64,000 nucleotides of DNA from Castor canadensis. Lineage: Eukaryota; Chordata; Mammalia; Rodentia; Castoridae. The stretch covers positions 48,684,001 through 48,748,000 of the forward strand of contig NC_133397.1 of NCBI RefSeq assembly GCF_047511655.1, written 5' to 3'. Positions 24,446 through 37,199 of the stretch are shown here, one piece after another (position 1 is the stretch's first letter; each line of letters opens with the position of its first letter). A program made the position numbers and the translations under genes. Under the pieces are notes generated by a model. That model did no database searches. It was not told where the DNA came from and saw only the letters and a program-made list of their open reading frames with translations.

Positions 24446-24903
24446 GGTCATAAAGTGCCCAGGAGAAACAACAGAAAAAGGCGGGCATTAGAAATAAGGA
24501 AACAGAGTTGTTAGTAAGGCAAATAGTTAAAAACTGGAGTTGAAAACTAAACTGCATGGGCTTCTTCCTCTGGCTTCAAAATTCCCTTTGAAATTAGGCT
24601 TCATGAGTGTCAGGAAGTGATTTGGTTGGCAGATGTTTTAAAATTTTTCTTGTTGTCAGAATCAGGGGAAGTGTTGGAATCAACCCTAGTTTCAAAGAAG
24701 CAAGTCCCTCTCAGAGTACCTCTAGTTCTGCAATGGATGATAGTTGTAAAACCAGAGTTTTCAGGCTTTGTAAATCTGAGTGAGTCTTAGGGTAAGTCTT
24801 TGGTAGCAACTCCATGGCCACCCCTATTTCATCTCTACCAAACCATGCCACTTCCTTTGCTGTATGTACAAATGGATAATAAGGGGGAAGTTCGCACTGC
24901 ACT

Positions 24904-24997
24904 TTTATTTTTATTTTTTTGGCAGTACTGGGGTTTGATCTCAGGGCCTCATGCTTGCTAGGCAAGCACTCTACCACTTGAGCCACTCCACTAGCCC
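24904..24997 (-). repeat. ID-type (tRNA-derived) SINE
   Basis: On the plus strand a T-rich tail is followed by GGCAGTACTGGGGTTTGATC, TCAGGGCCTCATGCTTGCTA, GGCAAGCACTCTACCACTTG and AGCCACTCCACTAGCCCC, an ID element in reverse with the tRNA-like A and B box regions intact. CACTGCACTT before it and CACTGTACTT after it look like a target-site duplication with one mismatch. Confidence 0.9.
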
Positions 24998-25379
24998 CAC
25001 ACTGTACTTGTAAATCCCTTAATTTAAATTGTCTACGGAAGGGGTACTGTGTTCTGAATGCACAGGGGGATAGAATAGATGAAGCCTCCATTCTCATGAC
25101 TCTAGTGGGGACTGAGACTTGAACTAAAAGGCACACTCATACATAGGTTGTTATATTGTAGCCACATACCACAGATGGAAAGTCTAAAGGGTGATGGAGA
25201 GGTTAGAAGTGGACTTTATTTAGGTGGGGTGCTCATTCTCTAGAATGGCTTCTCTGGACAGTGACTTATAAAATGAGCCCTGACGGTTATGTAGAAACTT
25301 GAGGAAAGGATTGAGAGTGAAAGGGCAAGGTTTTGTTTTTTGAATATTTAAACAAGGCCAAGGGTGGTGGCACTCAGTG

Positions 25380-25845
25380 TGTGATGCTTTCCTTCTCTTC
25401 TGCTACCTGGACCCGCCCAGTCGCATAGCCTCCTTGCTGGTACCTGTTGTTTCATTGTATTTGCCCCATCCCTGCCTGGAATAATCCTCACTCACATGCT
25501 TGATTTTTCATTTCACCCAAATGTTTTGATTCTCTGATCAAATGTTTTCATTCTCTGCCTTCTCTTAAAAAATAGTGTTTTTGACCTGCTTAATTTTTTC
25601 TTCTCTTAAAAATTGTACTTTTTAACCTGCTTAATTTTTCCCCAATATTTTTCATTATGTGGCATTATGTTCTATACTTGCATTTTGATACTCTGTACCA
25701 GAATGAATGCTGTGGGATGTCAGGGTCTCTGTTGTGTTCACTGACATATCCTTACCACGTGTACCAGTGCTTGGCTCACAATCAATGCTCGCTACATCTC
25801 TGTGAGTGAATGAATCATCGTTCATGTTGGAGAAGTAGACCACTT
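25380..25845 (+). mobile_element. L2 (LINE2) 3' portion
   Basis: It ends like the L2 consensus: CAGGGTCTCTGTTGTGTTCA near 25720, CTGACATATCC, AGTGCTTGGCTCACAATCAA near 25766 and TGAGTGAATGAAT near 25802. The upstream text (GTTTCATTGTATTTGCC, CCCTGCCTGGAATAATCCTC, TTTCACCCAAATGTTTT) fits the preceding L2 sequence. Ancient, non-coding. Confidence 0.7.
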
Positions 25846-26051
25846 CAGAGCCTTGTGAAAATTGGAGGATTTTCCCCTGTGTCTTAGGGGCAATGAGAAA
25901 CTATTAAAGCATTTTTAACATAGGAGCAGAAAGACAAATTAAATTTTGGAGGTTGAATTCTGAGGACTTGTTTGGCTCAGAAAAAGTGGAAGGTGAGGGA
26001 AGAAATACCAGGGATAACCCCAGGTTCTCATAAAGAGGAAGGGAGTGGGAC

Positions 26052-26142
26052 TAGCTGAAGGGGCTAAAGTGGTAGAGTGCCTGTCTAGCAAGCATGAGGA
26101 CCTGAACTCAACCCCCAGTGCCATTAAAAAAAAAAAAAATAA
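26052..26142 (+). repeat. ID-type SINE
   Basis: GAAGGGGCTAAAGTGGTAGA, GTGCCTGTCTAGCAAGCATG, AGGACCTGAACTCAACCCCC then AGTGCCATT and a 13-A tail. Recent-looking compared with the MIR and L2 pieces. The flanks (GGAGTGGGAC, GGAGTGAGTGG) may be a weak target duplication. Confidence 0.9.
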
Positions 26143-26737
26143 TGGAGTGAGTGGAGGTGGCATTTGCTGGTAGGATTTGGGTAAGGGTGTTTGGATGTCA
26201 AGGGCTCGTTGGACTTATTTTAAGTGTGAGACGCCTGGAAGACCTCCATGTGGGAATGGTCAGTGGGGATTGGATGTGCAGGACTGAAATGCCACAAGAG
26301 AGCAATTGTGTATTTCCCTAGTGGGGGGACTGGGACTGCTCATCCCATTTCATGGTCTGAAGACCTAAACAGCATTTCATTCACTTTGATGAAAGGCCTG
26401 TTGCCTCAGAGCTCCTAGGCATTTGAGAGGTTTCAAAGCAGCCATCTTTTTTTCTTGAGTGTGTGGCGGGACAGCCTTATTTTTCCCTGGACTACTTTCC
26501 TGTTTTTTAACTGACTGCATCATCTTAGACAAGAAAAGCTTCATTAGGCTCAGTTTGTCTTTCTGTGCCAGAACCATAATTATTATCCCATTTTGGTGAA
26601 AACTAGATGAAATAATTAAAGTATTGTATAGGGAACAGAACTGATACTATTGAAAATCATGGGTTGCTTCAAGCTTTCAGCTTCTCCCCACCCTCTCACC
26701 TCCTTCCAGAAAATTCCAGAGACTTTACCAATTTTAG

Positions 26738-27838
<1,101 letters not shown>

Positions 27839-28023
27839 TAAGGGGGAGGAGGAGTTGACATTTGCCCTGAGATTATGATGTGTGTTTCTTCCCTTCTATT
27901 TGTTTTTATTTTACACAGCTCTCAGACAAGCAGGCCTAAAGATGGCTGGGGTGGGGGGCGGGAAGAGGGGTCAAAGGAGGGAGAGAAACAATAATTCCTT
28001 TGGACCTGGAGTAGCCAGGGTGA

Positions 28024-28178
28024 AATAAATCTGTTCTGTACTGGATAAAAATAGAGTCTTTGATCTTGACCTTGAACGTTTTCCTGGTTGTATGCTGCTT
28101 CATACTAGGGATAGCTCCGGAAAGGCATCCAAATGGTTTTTGAATGCAGTTAACAGCTTATGTTCAGGAAGAAATAAA
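28024..28178 (+). promoter_or_regulatory. Intronic poly(A) signals after exon 2
   Basis: AATAAA occurs at 28024-28029 and again at 28173-28178, about 285 and 435 bases after the exon 2 donor and on the sense strand of CCDC85A. The frame from exon 2 continues past the donor for 32 codons to TAA at 27839-27841. Failure to use the donor (GTGGGT, not the better GTAAGT) followed by cleavage here would yield a 428-residue truncated protein. No transcript evidence is available. Confidence 0.3.
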
Positions 28179-29469
28179 ATTCATTATGAAAATCAACATT
28201 AAAAAAAATAAATATCCTGTCCCTAAGCAGGCCTGATGACAGTTAACTTGAGCACTGATAAATGTGCCTTTATTTTGAGAATTTTTTCCACTGTGTTGGG
28301 GACAGTAGCATGGATCAGTGACTTTTATTTGCATTTAAAATGCAGCAAATGCTTTCTTTCCCTTTTCACTCAAAACTCTCCCCAACCTCTCTTAAACCTT
28401 CTGAATTGGGTGCTTTTTCACGTTGCAGGAGACATCTTTCTAGGTCATTTAAACGTATCTCTTTAAAATGCACAGATGTCTTTGGAGCCTCCTTTGGTTT
28501 CCAAAGCATAATATCCCCTGCATTTGCCGAGGCAGCACTAAACCTTTTAAACCTTTTAGAAAGGCTTAATTTTCTGCATCTTGGTTCTGAAACTACTTTG
28601 AACTCAAGAGAGAAAGAAACCATTTCTTAAAGATAACAGAACAAAACAAAAAAGTGACTCCCACCACATTTCTTTTATGTTACCTATGGTCGAGTTGGAG
28701 CTAAAATGATTGGTTTTATAAACTGGGTTTTTTCATCCAAAATATCTGAGGTTTTGTCACTCTATTTGAAAGCTACTGTAAGAGTCCATGTGCAGCTAGC
28801 CCCTAGCAGTGGTGAAGGAGGCTGCCAATTTTAGCAGTGACACGAGGGGTAAATTTTCAATATTGTACTTGGGGATTTACCTGTTGGATTCCATTTCATC
28901 CTAATCCTTTTCTCATAGTGCTGAAAATTGACTCCAGAAACTTGGTTTCTAATGCAACCAGTGTTCTTTTAAGCGCAAATGGAACTAGAGAGGGTAGAGA
29001 GACAGGAAGCCGCTGCTTTCTCTGTTTGTGTGTTGGGAGGTGGCAGGAAAAGCTAATTCACCTGTTATGTTCTGACCTGGCTGATGCCCTGACCAGGCTG
29101 ATTGAACTCATGACTGTTTCCAAGAGTGACAGTAGATGTGTCCTGATTGTTCTGGGCAGTGGTATCTACACAATTCTCCACAAGAAGTGAAAGTCATTTA
29201 AAAAAGATACTTTGGTTGTGTTGCTATTATGAGATAGGTTATTGGTCATGATGCTTGTCCTCAGGGTGGTAATGAGTTAATGGGACTGTAAAGTGAATGA
29301 CTTTTCCATTTCTTGATCATTTTTTAATGAGCTTCAGAAGTGTACTATTTTAAGGAAACGTTGTGTCAAACTAAAAAGGAAATAATTAGGGGCAGGTGGC
29401 TCACAAAATAATTTTTCCCTCTAAATAAAGAATTTTATTAGTTAAGAATTTACTATTAGTATTATTTTA

Positions 29470-31840
29470 CCAAACATTATTATATGTACTTATTGAGTTT
29501 ACAAGGTGTAAAATGGGTCTATGTATACAATGTGGCATGATTAAATCAAGATAATTAACCTATCCATCACCTTGCTTATCTATCTTTTCTATGGTGATAA
29601 ATTTAACATTTACTTTCTTAGTTATTTTGAGGCATGTAATACGTCATTATTATACTCACCCTTCTGTGCAACACAGGTGAGTATATTCCTCCTGTCTGTC
29701 TGAAACTTTGTGCTTTTTGATCAATAGCTCCCCAATTTCTCTGCTCTCACCACCCAGCCTTTACTTCAAGATTTTAGATTCCAGGTATAAATAAGATCAT
29801 GTGACATTTGTCTTTCTGTACCTAGCTTATTTCATTTGACATAATGTCCTCCAGTTTCATGCATGTTGTTGCAAATGACAGGACTTCCATCTTTTATGGC
29901 TGAATAGTATTCCATTTTGTATATATATACCACATTTTATTCATTGATTCATCCACACATAGGTTGGTTCTGTATCTTGGGTATTGTGACTGCTGCAATA
30001 AACATGGAGGTGCAGATGTCTCTTTTATATATTGATGTTATTTTATTGGGTTATAAAGTAATTCTATTTTGAGGTTGTTGACGAACTACAATACCATTTT
30101 CAATAATGGCTTTACTCATGTATGTTTCCATGAACCATATATCCCTTTTTCCACATCTCTCTCTTCTTAAGACAGGGTCTCCATACAAAGCTCAGGCTTG
30201 CCTTGAACTTACTGTGTAGCCTAGGTTGGCCTTGAACTCATGATTCTCTTGCCTCATCCTCCTGAGTGCTGGGATGCAGTGTGCCCATTTTATCTTTCAT
30301 TTTTTAGGATAAAAGCATTCTAATAGGTATGAGGTGATATCTGGTCATAATTTTAATTTACATCCTCCAATGCTTAATGGTGCCAAGCATATTTTCATGT
30401 GCCTGTTAACCACTTGTGTATCTTCTTTTGAGAAATACCTGTTCAGGTCCTTTACCCATTTTTTAATCAGGCTAATTGCTTTCTTAGTATTGAATTGAGT
30501 TACGCTGTATATGTTGGCCAATAACCCTTTATCAGATGTATGGTTTGCAAATACAGCCTCGGGTCCCGTGGCTGTCTCTTCACTTTGTTAGTTGTTTCCT
30601 TTGCTGTGCACAGGCTTTTTAGTTTAATGTAATCCCATTTTTCTGTTTTTGGTATTATTGCCTGTGCTTTTTGGATCATGTCTAAAAATTCATTGTCCAG
30701 ACTAATGTCATGGAACATTTACCCTCTGGTTTCTTCCAGTAGTTTGGCAATTTCAGATCTTATATTTAAGTATTTAACCTATTTTGATGAAGATTTTTGT
30801 GTTTGGTATATGATAAGGGTCTAGTTTCATTCTTCTGAAGGTGGACATTCTTAGTTTTCCCAACACTACTTATTGAAAAGACTGTCCTGTCTCCATTGTT
30901 AATTCTTGGCACCTTTATCAAAATCCAATTGACCAAAAATGTGTGGGTCTATTTCTGGATTTTTTCATCCTGTTCCATTGGTCAATGTGTGTTTTTATAC
31001 CTACACCATGCTGGTTTGATTACAGTCACTTTATGATATGTTTTGAAATCAAGGAACATAATGCTTTTAGCTCTTTTTGTTCAATATCATTTTGGCTATT
31101 CATGGGCTTTTATGGTTCCATATGAATTTAAGGATTTTTGTTACCATTTCTGTAAAAATTGACATTAGGATTTTGGTAAGGATTGCATTGAATCTTTAGG
31201 TTACTCTGAGTCATTATGCAATTTTCACAGTATTAATTCTTCCAATCCATAACACAGCATCTTTCAGTTTATTTTTACTTCCTTAATTTCTTTCATCAGT
31301 GTTTTGTAGTTTTCAGAAAAAAGGCTATTTTTTTAATCTCCTTGGTTAAATTCGTACCTATTTTTGTTGCTTTTGCGAGTGAAATTATTTTCTTAATTTC
31401 CTTGTTGGGTAGTTAATTGTTATGTATAGAAATGTTACTGGTTTTTGTATCTTCCAACTTTACAGAATTTGTTTATCAGTCTAATAGGTTTTTTATTTTT
31501 GGTGGAGACTTTATGGTCTTCTCTGTGTAAATTCATGTCAATGGCAAAAAGAGGCAGTTTCACTACTTCCTTTCCTACTAGGATGCCTTTTATTTTGTTC
31601 TGTGGCCTAATTGCTCTGGTGAGGACTTCCAGGACTATGCTGAAAAGAAGTGATGAGAATGGGTATCTTAAAGGAACACTTTCAACTTTTCACTGTTAGG
31701 AATGGTGTGGGCTATGGGTTTGCCACACTGGCCCTTATTGTATCGGGGTACATTCCTTCTGTACCTAAAACGTTAACATTTTTTATCATGAAAGGATGTT
31801 GAATTTTGACAAATATTTTTCATGCTCTTATTTAAATTAT
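29470..31840 (-). mobile_element. 5'-truncated L1 (older L1M-like), ORF2 part and 3' UTR
   Basis: In antisense it begins with the older L1 3' UTR (CATGATTAAATCAAGATAAT near 29537) and proceeds through TATTCCATTTTGTATATATA near 29909, TTCATTGTCCAGACTAATGT near 30690, GGTCTAGTTTCATTCTTCTG near 30818, TTTATCAGTCTAATAGGTTT near 31472 and GGACTTCCAGGACTATGCTG near 31622. Frames are broken throughout. A B1 element is inserted at 30168-30288. It is antisense to CCDC85A. Confidence 0.9.
30168..30288 (-). repeat. B1 SINE inside the L1
   Basis: AAGACAGGGTCTCCATACAA, ACTGTGTAGCCTAGGTTGGC, CTTGAACTCATGATTCTC and TCCTGAGTGCTGGGATGCAG are reverse B1 sequence. L1 text resumes on both sides, so the B1 inserted later. 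Confidence 0.85.
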
Positions 31841-32159
31841 TCCTCTAGTTTAATTAATGCATGATTTAACTTAGAAGTTTGTAGGTGCAACTGTTAAGAA
31901 ATGCTCTACATGAAGGAAACAAGGCATATTTCCAGATACGATATTACATCATGGTTTTTGATTGCCTGAACTCAGGTGAACTTAGTGGGTCAGGCAAATA
32001 TTTCTTGAAATTTAACAATGTAATTTAGTTACAAATTTGATATAACAGCTAACTACATTATAGATTGACACTGCTATCAATTCTTGTGTCTACTTCAGGT
32101 TTTCTTATTCTTAAATGACAACCCTTCTGCTGACAATTGATATCCTCACCAGAGTATAT

Positions 32160-32310
32160 TTACAGTACATTTGCATTGCATTTTTATTTCAGCAATTAAT
32201 TGGAAAATGAAGTGGCACAATGAGATGTTTATGGATCATTAGCCTATAAACTTGAGCATTGGTAGCTTGTATTTATCCTGCCGTTACAAATTAATTTTTG
32301 ATATGGATGG
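32160..32310. promoter_or_regulatory. Candidate AT-rich enhancer-like element
   Basis: No repeat is recognised here. An octamer ATTTGCAT (32169-32176) is followed by TTGCATTGCA and a paired homeodomain-type site, CAATTAATTGG near 32193. Such POU and homeodomain clusters are typical of developmental non-coding elements. Conservation was not tested. Confidence 0.2.
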
Positions 32311-33369
32311 TAAGACATGCTTTTTTATACTTTTAAATTCTCACTCAATTTGCTTGAATCATTGGTGTATAAACAGATAAGAACCAGTTGTGAGGTTAAT
32401 CCCAAATTGCAGATCTACTGAATCATTTCCACAGCTACTCTGTTTGGGGTTGGTGTGAAATATGAATGTTTTGGATCAGCCATGAACCAAAAGCAGGTAA
32501 AGCAAGTGGGAACAGTACACTGTACAGATTGGCAGGATTTTTTTCCTACCTGTAGGGGTCTATATTCACTTTAAACACACACTAATATACACAAACGGTA
32601 TAAAAGATTGCTATTTTCGTTGACTGTGTCTTGGGTGTCTTTAGGTCTTCCTGTGTTTTCAGTTACTGAAAGAAATGAAGTAATTGACATCCAAGAGTTT
32701 CCTTTTGTTGAAACTAGTTGACTTGATCTCCAACTAGAATGCAAAGATGAGTTTTAGATATTTCTCTGTCTTAAAACTATCTAAGCCTCTGTGATGTTCT
32801 CTTATGCTGATTAAAAAACAATAAAAGCAAAGCAAACAAACACAAAAACAAACCTCTAAACTAACCAAATCCTCATGAATGGATTTACTTCCTTAAAAGT
32901 TATTTAACTATGCTTTCTAAGTTGTAGAATGTTCTGTTTTCAAATAAGAAGATTCAACGCTTAATCACATCTAAATATTAAGGCATTTGCCACTTATTCA
33001 AGTTCTAGCTGTATTCCAGATTTGTAAATTAAGTAATTGAATAGCTAGTTCTAGCTATAAATTTACACAAACTGACAGCATGAACTCTGGAAAATGGGGA
33101 CTTTATTTATCTGATTCTGTTGCATTTTAAGAGGTAAAAGTGTTTGTTTCCTTCTACAACAAACCTGAGGAGTTTTATTTCCAGATACTAGCTGGCAGAT
33201 CTTTGCTTTTTAACAGAGAACCATTCTAGTTTAGGTTATGGACATCTATGATGACTCAAGTTCTTCTAGCAGTAGCTTTTTGTTGTTGACCTTCCAGACA
33301 ATGATGATTCTGATGATCAGAGGCTTATTTATATAAGAAGTTCACCCACTGGGCATTGTGACTGCTTCA

Positions 33370-33427
33370 AATTGTTTGATTTTAGTAAACAGATCAAACA
33401 ATTGTTTAGTAAAATTGTTTGATTTTA
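33370..33427. repeat. Inverted and direct repeat of an AATTGTTTGAT unit
   Basis: AATTGTTTGAT (33370-33380) is mirrored by ATCAAACAATT (33393-33403) with a 12-base spacer. The direct copy ATTGTTTGATTTTA occurs at 33371-33384 and again at 33414-33427. The centre contains ACAATTGT, a palindromic SOX-type site. Confidence 0.7.
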
Positions 33428-33883
33428 TTTCCAGAGACATAAATTGCTAGTTATCAGCAAATGAGAAGTAATAAATAAAAGAAGAAACATTACTCTTTAT
33501 TGTGTTATCTTCTAACAGTAAAACAATTGCTTAATTATTAGAGTGGGTCTGATTCCCTTAGCTTTCTTTAAGCATGTTCTAGTGAACAATAACTTTGTGC
33601 TGTCCTTCAGCATTACCCTAGCCACTGGGAGCTCACATGAGGAAATTTGTTTTGTGAGGGTATTTCTAGAGATGGAAAGAGTGGGCTGTTTCTTCCAGCA
33701 GCTCTTCCTCTAGTTGAGTGTGTGTTGATAGTGGCACTATTGACATTTTGGACCATGTAATTCCTTGTGTCAGTGCTGTTGTGTTTTTGGAGTTGAGCAG
33801 CATCATTGGCTCTACTCATTAAGTACACCAAGAATGCCGCCAGCCATTGAAAAATTCCAGAGTAGGGTGTAGGGAAGATTACC

Positions 33884-34008
33884 TTTTTTTTGTTTACTTG
33901 TTTTTGAGACAAGGTCTCACTGTGTAACCCAGGCTGGTCTGGAATTTTCAATCCTCTTTCCTTTGCCTCCTGAGTGCTGGATTACAGGGGCAGACCACCA
34001 ACCCATAC
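33884..34008 (-). repeat. B1 SINE
   Basis: A T-rich tail then TTTTTGAGACAAGGTCTCAC, TGTGTAACCCAGGCTGGTCT and CCTCCTGAGTGCTGGATTAC: a reverse B1 monomer in intron 2. Confidence 0.9.
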
Positions 34009-34036
34009 TGCTTCCAGTTTAAAACCACATTTCCTA

Positions 34037-34209
34037 GCAGTGTTTTTCAATCTGGCTGCAGATTGAAACACTGTGTTAACTTTGAGAAAATACTAGTTGT
34101 TAAGCCCCATACTTGGAGATGCAAATTGAGTTGACCTGGCGCTGGATCTGGGGACTTGTTAAGAAGAGCTCCTTAAGTGATTTGTGAGCCAAGCAGGTGC
34201 AAACCACTG
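34037..34209 (+). mobile_element. MER20/MER5-like hAT-Charlie remnant
   Basis: AGTGTTTTTCAATCTGGCTG at the left, GCTGGATCTGGGGACTTGTT centrally and GTGCAAACCACTG at the right fit the ends and core of this family. It sits 30 bases from the B1 element. Confidence 0.55.
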
Positions 34210-37199
34210 TCTATTTAACTGGCTGTTGCAAAGATGTGTCAGTGTGAGTGAAGTTCTCAAACTCCTAAGTCTCCTGGGAAGAAAATGTTGATTTCCCTTT
34301 CTTTTATTTAACTCCAGGTCTGAGAAGGAGTGGCCCTATCTGGTAGTATAAAACTTCATCACTCTCTATTCTAGGGCAAGGGTATTTGATAATATATGGG
34401 TTGAAAGTTTATGTTTTTGGTGGGTAAGATTAGTACAGTAATTTTTGGGAAATGCTGGCATAGCAGTAGTTTAAGACTGCATTAGTTTTTAGAGACTTCA
34501 CATCAGATGGAAAATGAAGCAAATGATTTCTAACCCATTTATAGTGGATGTTGGTGGCACATGTAGACCATGCAAACCCTACAATGCTAATGAGTATTTC
34601 CTACAAGACAATATTACATTTCAAATTTTCCACTTTATAGATGTTACTCTGAATCTTAATACTACACCTTATTTTCTCTTGGGGCTATTAATGAGTCACA
34701 AAACCACTGATAGCACCAAGTGGGCTTGTCCATGAATGGCCAGATCAACTGTGTGTGGAGGAACACAGCAGGATTTCTGTGAAGTGAGGTTGTCTGTGAA
34801 TTAAGTAGTAATGCACGATAGCATGAATAATCACACTCATAAATCTTTTATGTTGCTTAGAAAAAGTCAAAGCATCACTTACAAATGCATTTGGACAATA
34901 GAAATCGAATGTCTCTTGGGAGAAAAATTTCGACAGTTACAGTTATGGAATATTAGAACTGATTTTAATTGAGACCTTTTGAGTGTATTTTCTGTTGTGT
35001 ATACTGGCACATAGGCAATTCAAGAAATAGATAATGGTTTTTGTTCTTCAAGATTCCGTACAGTAATTTGGTAACTTTATATGCACTTTGATAGCACATC
35101 AATTTAAGAAATTTTGAAAATAGAATTGATTTATTGTACCATACTTGTATGTACAAAGCATATTGCATTGATTTTAAGAATACATGTTGACTTAATAACA
35201 AGGAGCGCTTAGTATTGGAAATGTAGTTTATTTATGAAAATTGCAAAATATCTGAGAGACAAGCTATTGGAAAACCTAAATAGCTTAGAAAAGTACTATC
35301 TAGTACAATAAAAGGTTTTCAACTCCACTGGACAAAGCTATAACAGCACAAAGCTATAAATGTTCTTTAAATCTAGAGGGCCATTTTAATCTCTTCTCTT
35401 AGGAGATTGTCTATCAATATTATGTATATGTGTGTTATCTATTTATAAACATTTTGATAACTCTCATATTGCATCAGAACAATGCCAAAATTCGGTTGAT
35501 TCTGTTCAACTGCATCTAGTCCCATAAGCTAGCTTTTGCCATGAATAAAATAAAGAATCTTTCAACTGATTATAATCCTGTTTTTTAAGTCCAATTAAAA
35601 TCAATTAAAGTGATTATATATTCTGGCTCATTGCAACTTTTCAGAAGGTACAATAAAACAATCCGATCATTGAATTAGTGATGCATTTATTATTTCATTT
35701 TAACTTAAATAATTTAGAACAAAGCATGGGAAAGTAAACACCTTTGTTAAGTTATTCCATTTCATCAGGTCAAATGTCAAATTAATACAGAGACATGAAA
35801 ACATGTTCATAACTACATGAATAAATGGGCACAATACAAATATAAAGTATGTGGGACCTATCTACTTATAGTGACGATACACTATTCTGGAGATGTTGGT
35901 GTAGAGATCTGAGTCCAGATCCACTGGTCAGAAATAAAAGTATGAAGCCAAATTTTGCCAAAGCTTTACAAACCATAAATAACAACAATGTTTTACTTGT
36001 CTACCACCACTGCTTCAGTGTATGCTTGAAGGGAAAACATTTTCCAAGCTAAATTTTATGACCTTAGGTTCTAAAATTTCTCAAATTGTAGTCACTTACT
36101 TCTAATGGTTAGAAGCAGAATTGTGAGTGTCTACATTAAATGACCCTGGATGAATATTCTTTGTTTTATTCCAATACCTCCTTAAAAAAGAAACTACCAT
36201 GCTGTCAGTATACTCTTTTATGTCTTTGGCAACCCTAACTCATTTTCTTATTGTTTCTAAATTCTGTTCTGTTGTTTGTCATGGCCCGTCATAACTTGGG
36301 AAAGTACATAGCTTAAACTATGTTTAAAAGAAGAATAAATGTCCTTGAGGTATCCCTCTGTGAGTAAAGTATGTGGTTTATTCTTTATTTTCTGGGTCTT
36401 GACTATACTTCAGACAATTGAGGTATTTCTGTAATATTATAAGAACTCAAATATTTACTTCTTGGGTATTTTGCATACCAAATTTGCTCTTAATGGTATT
36501 TTAATGCATAATATTTATGGTGAGCATTGTATGCATTTGAAAAATATTAATTTTGAATTTATTCTGAGAAATATTAAGAATAGTTTCATGTTCTGAAATT
36601 GGCTGATTCAAGAGAGCTAGGAAATTTGAGGCTCAATATCAAGAGTAGACCAGGGGATACTTGAGAATACAGACATGAAATCTCAGTACTAATTTATAAG
36701 AGTCTGTAATCTGTAAAAGAGTGAGGTTCAAGTTACTGCTGTGCCTGACATAAATTGCTTTCTTTTAGAGTGCCACTCAAGTGTTTTCACTGCTCTTTCT
36801 GAGGCAGATGATCCTTCATCTATAGAGAGGCAGAAGCAGTATTTAGAATGGGGAAGATGGCAGAGGTAGTAGCAAGTTGCAGTATCCTTCCTAAAATAAA
36901 AGGCAATAACTGGAGCATGCACATGTGGCTGTTTTTTAGTGTTCACATAACAAAGAGTTATCTGTATTACAGAGCTTCTGTAACCCAAATCATTGTAGAC
37001 AAGTACAGCAATCTCGGGATTTTTGTCCTGGCCCTCAGTTGAAACTAGGCACACATTCAGTTACGAATAAGTAAAACTTCAGGAATAGTATCTACTTGTT
37101 TTATTTTTTAGTCTTCAGTACCTTACTTATTTAGTTCTTCTGCAGGCTTTTCTATGAGGGGTAAGGTTGAATTTGGTAATTGTTCAAAGACTGCATTTG

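Noticed and set aside
24711-25136. 141-codon minus-strand frame in intron 1
   Set aside because: It crosses an ID SINE and has no recognisable domain.
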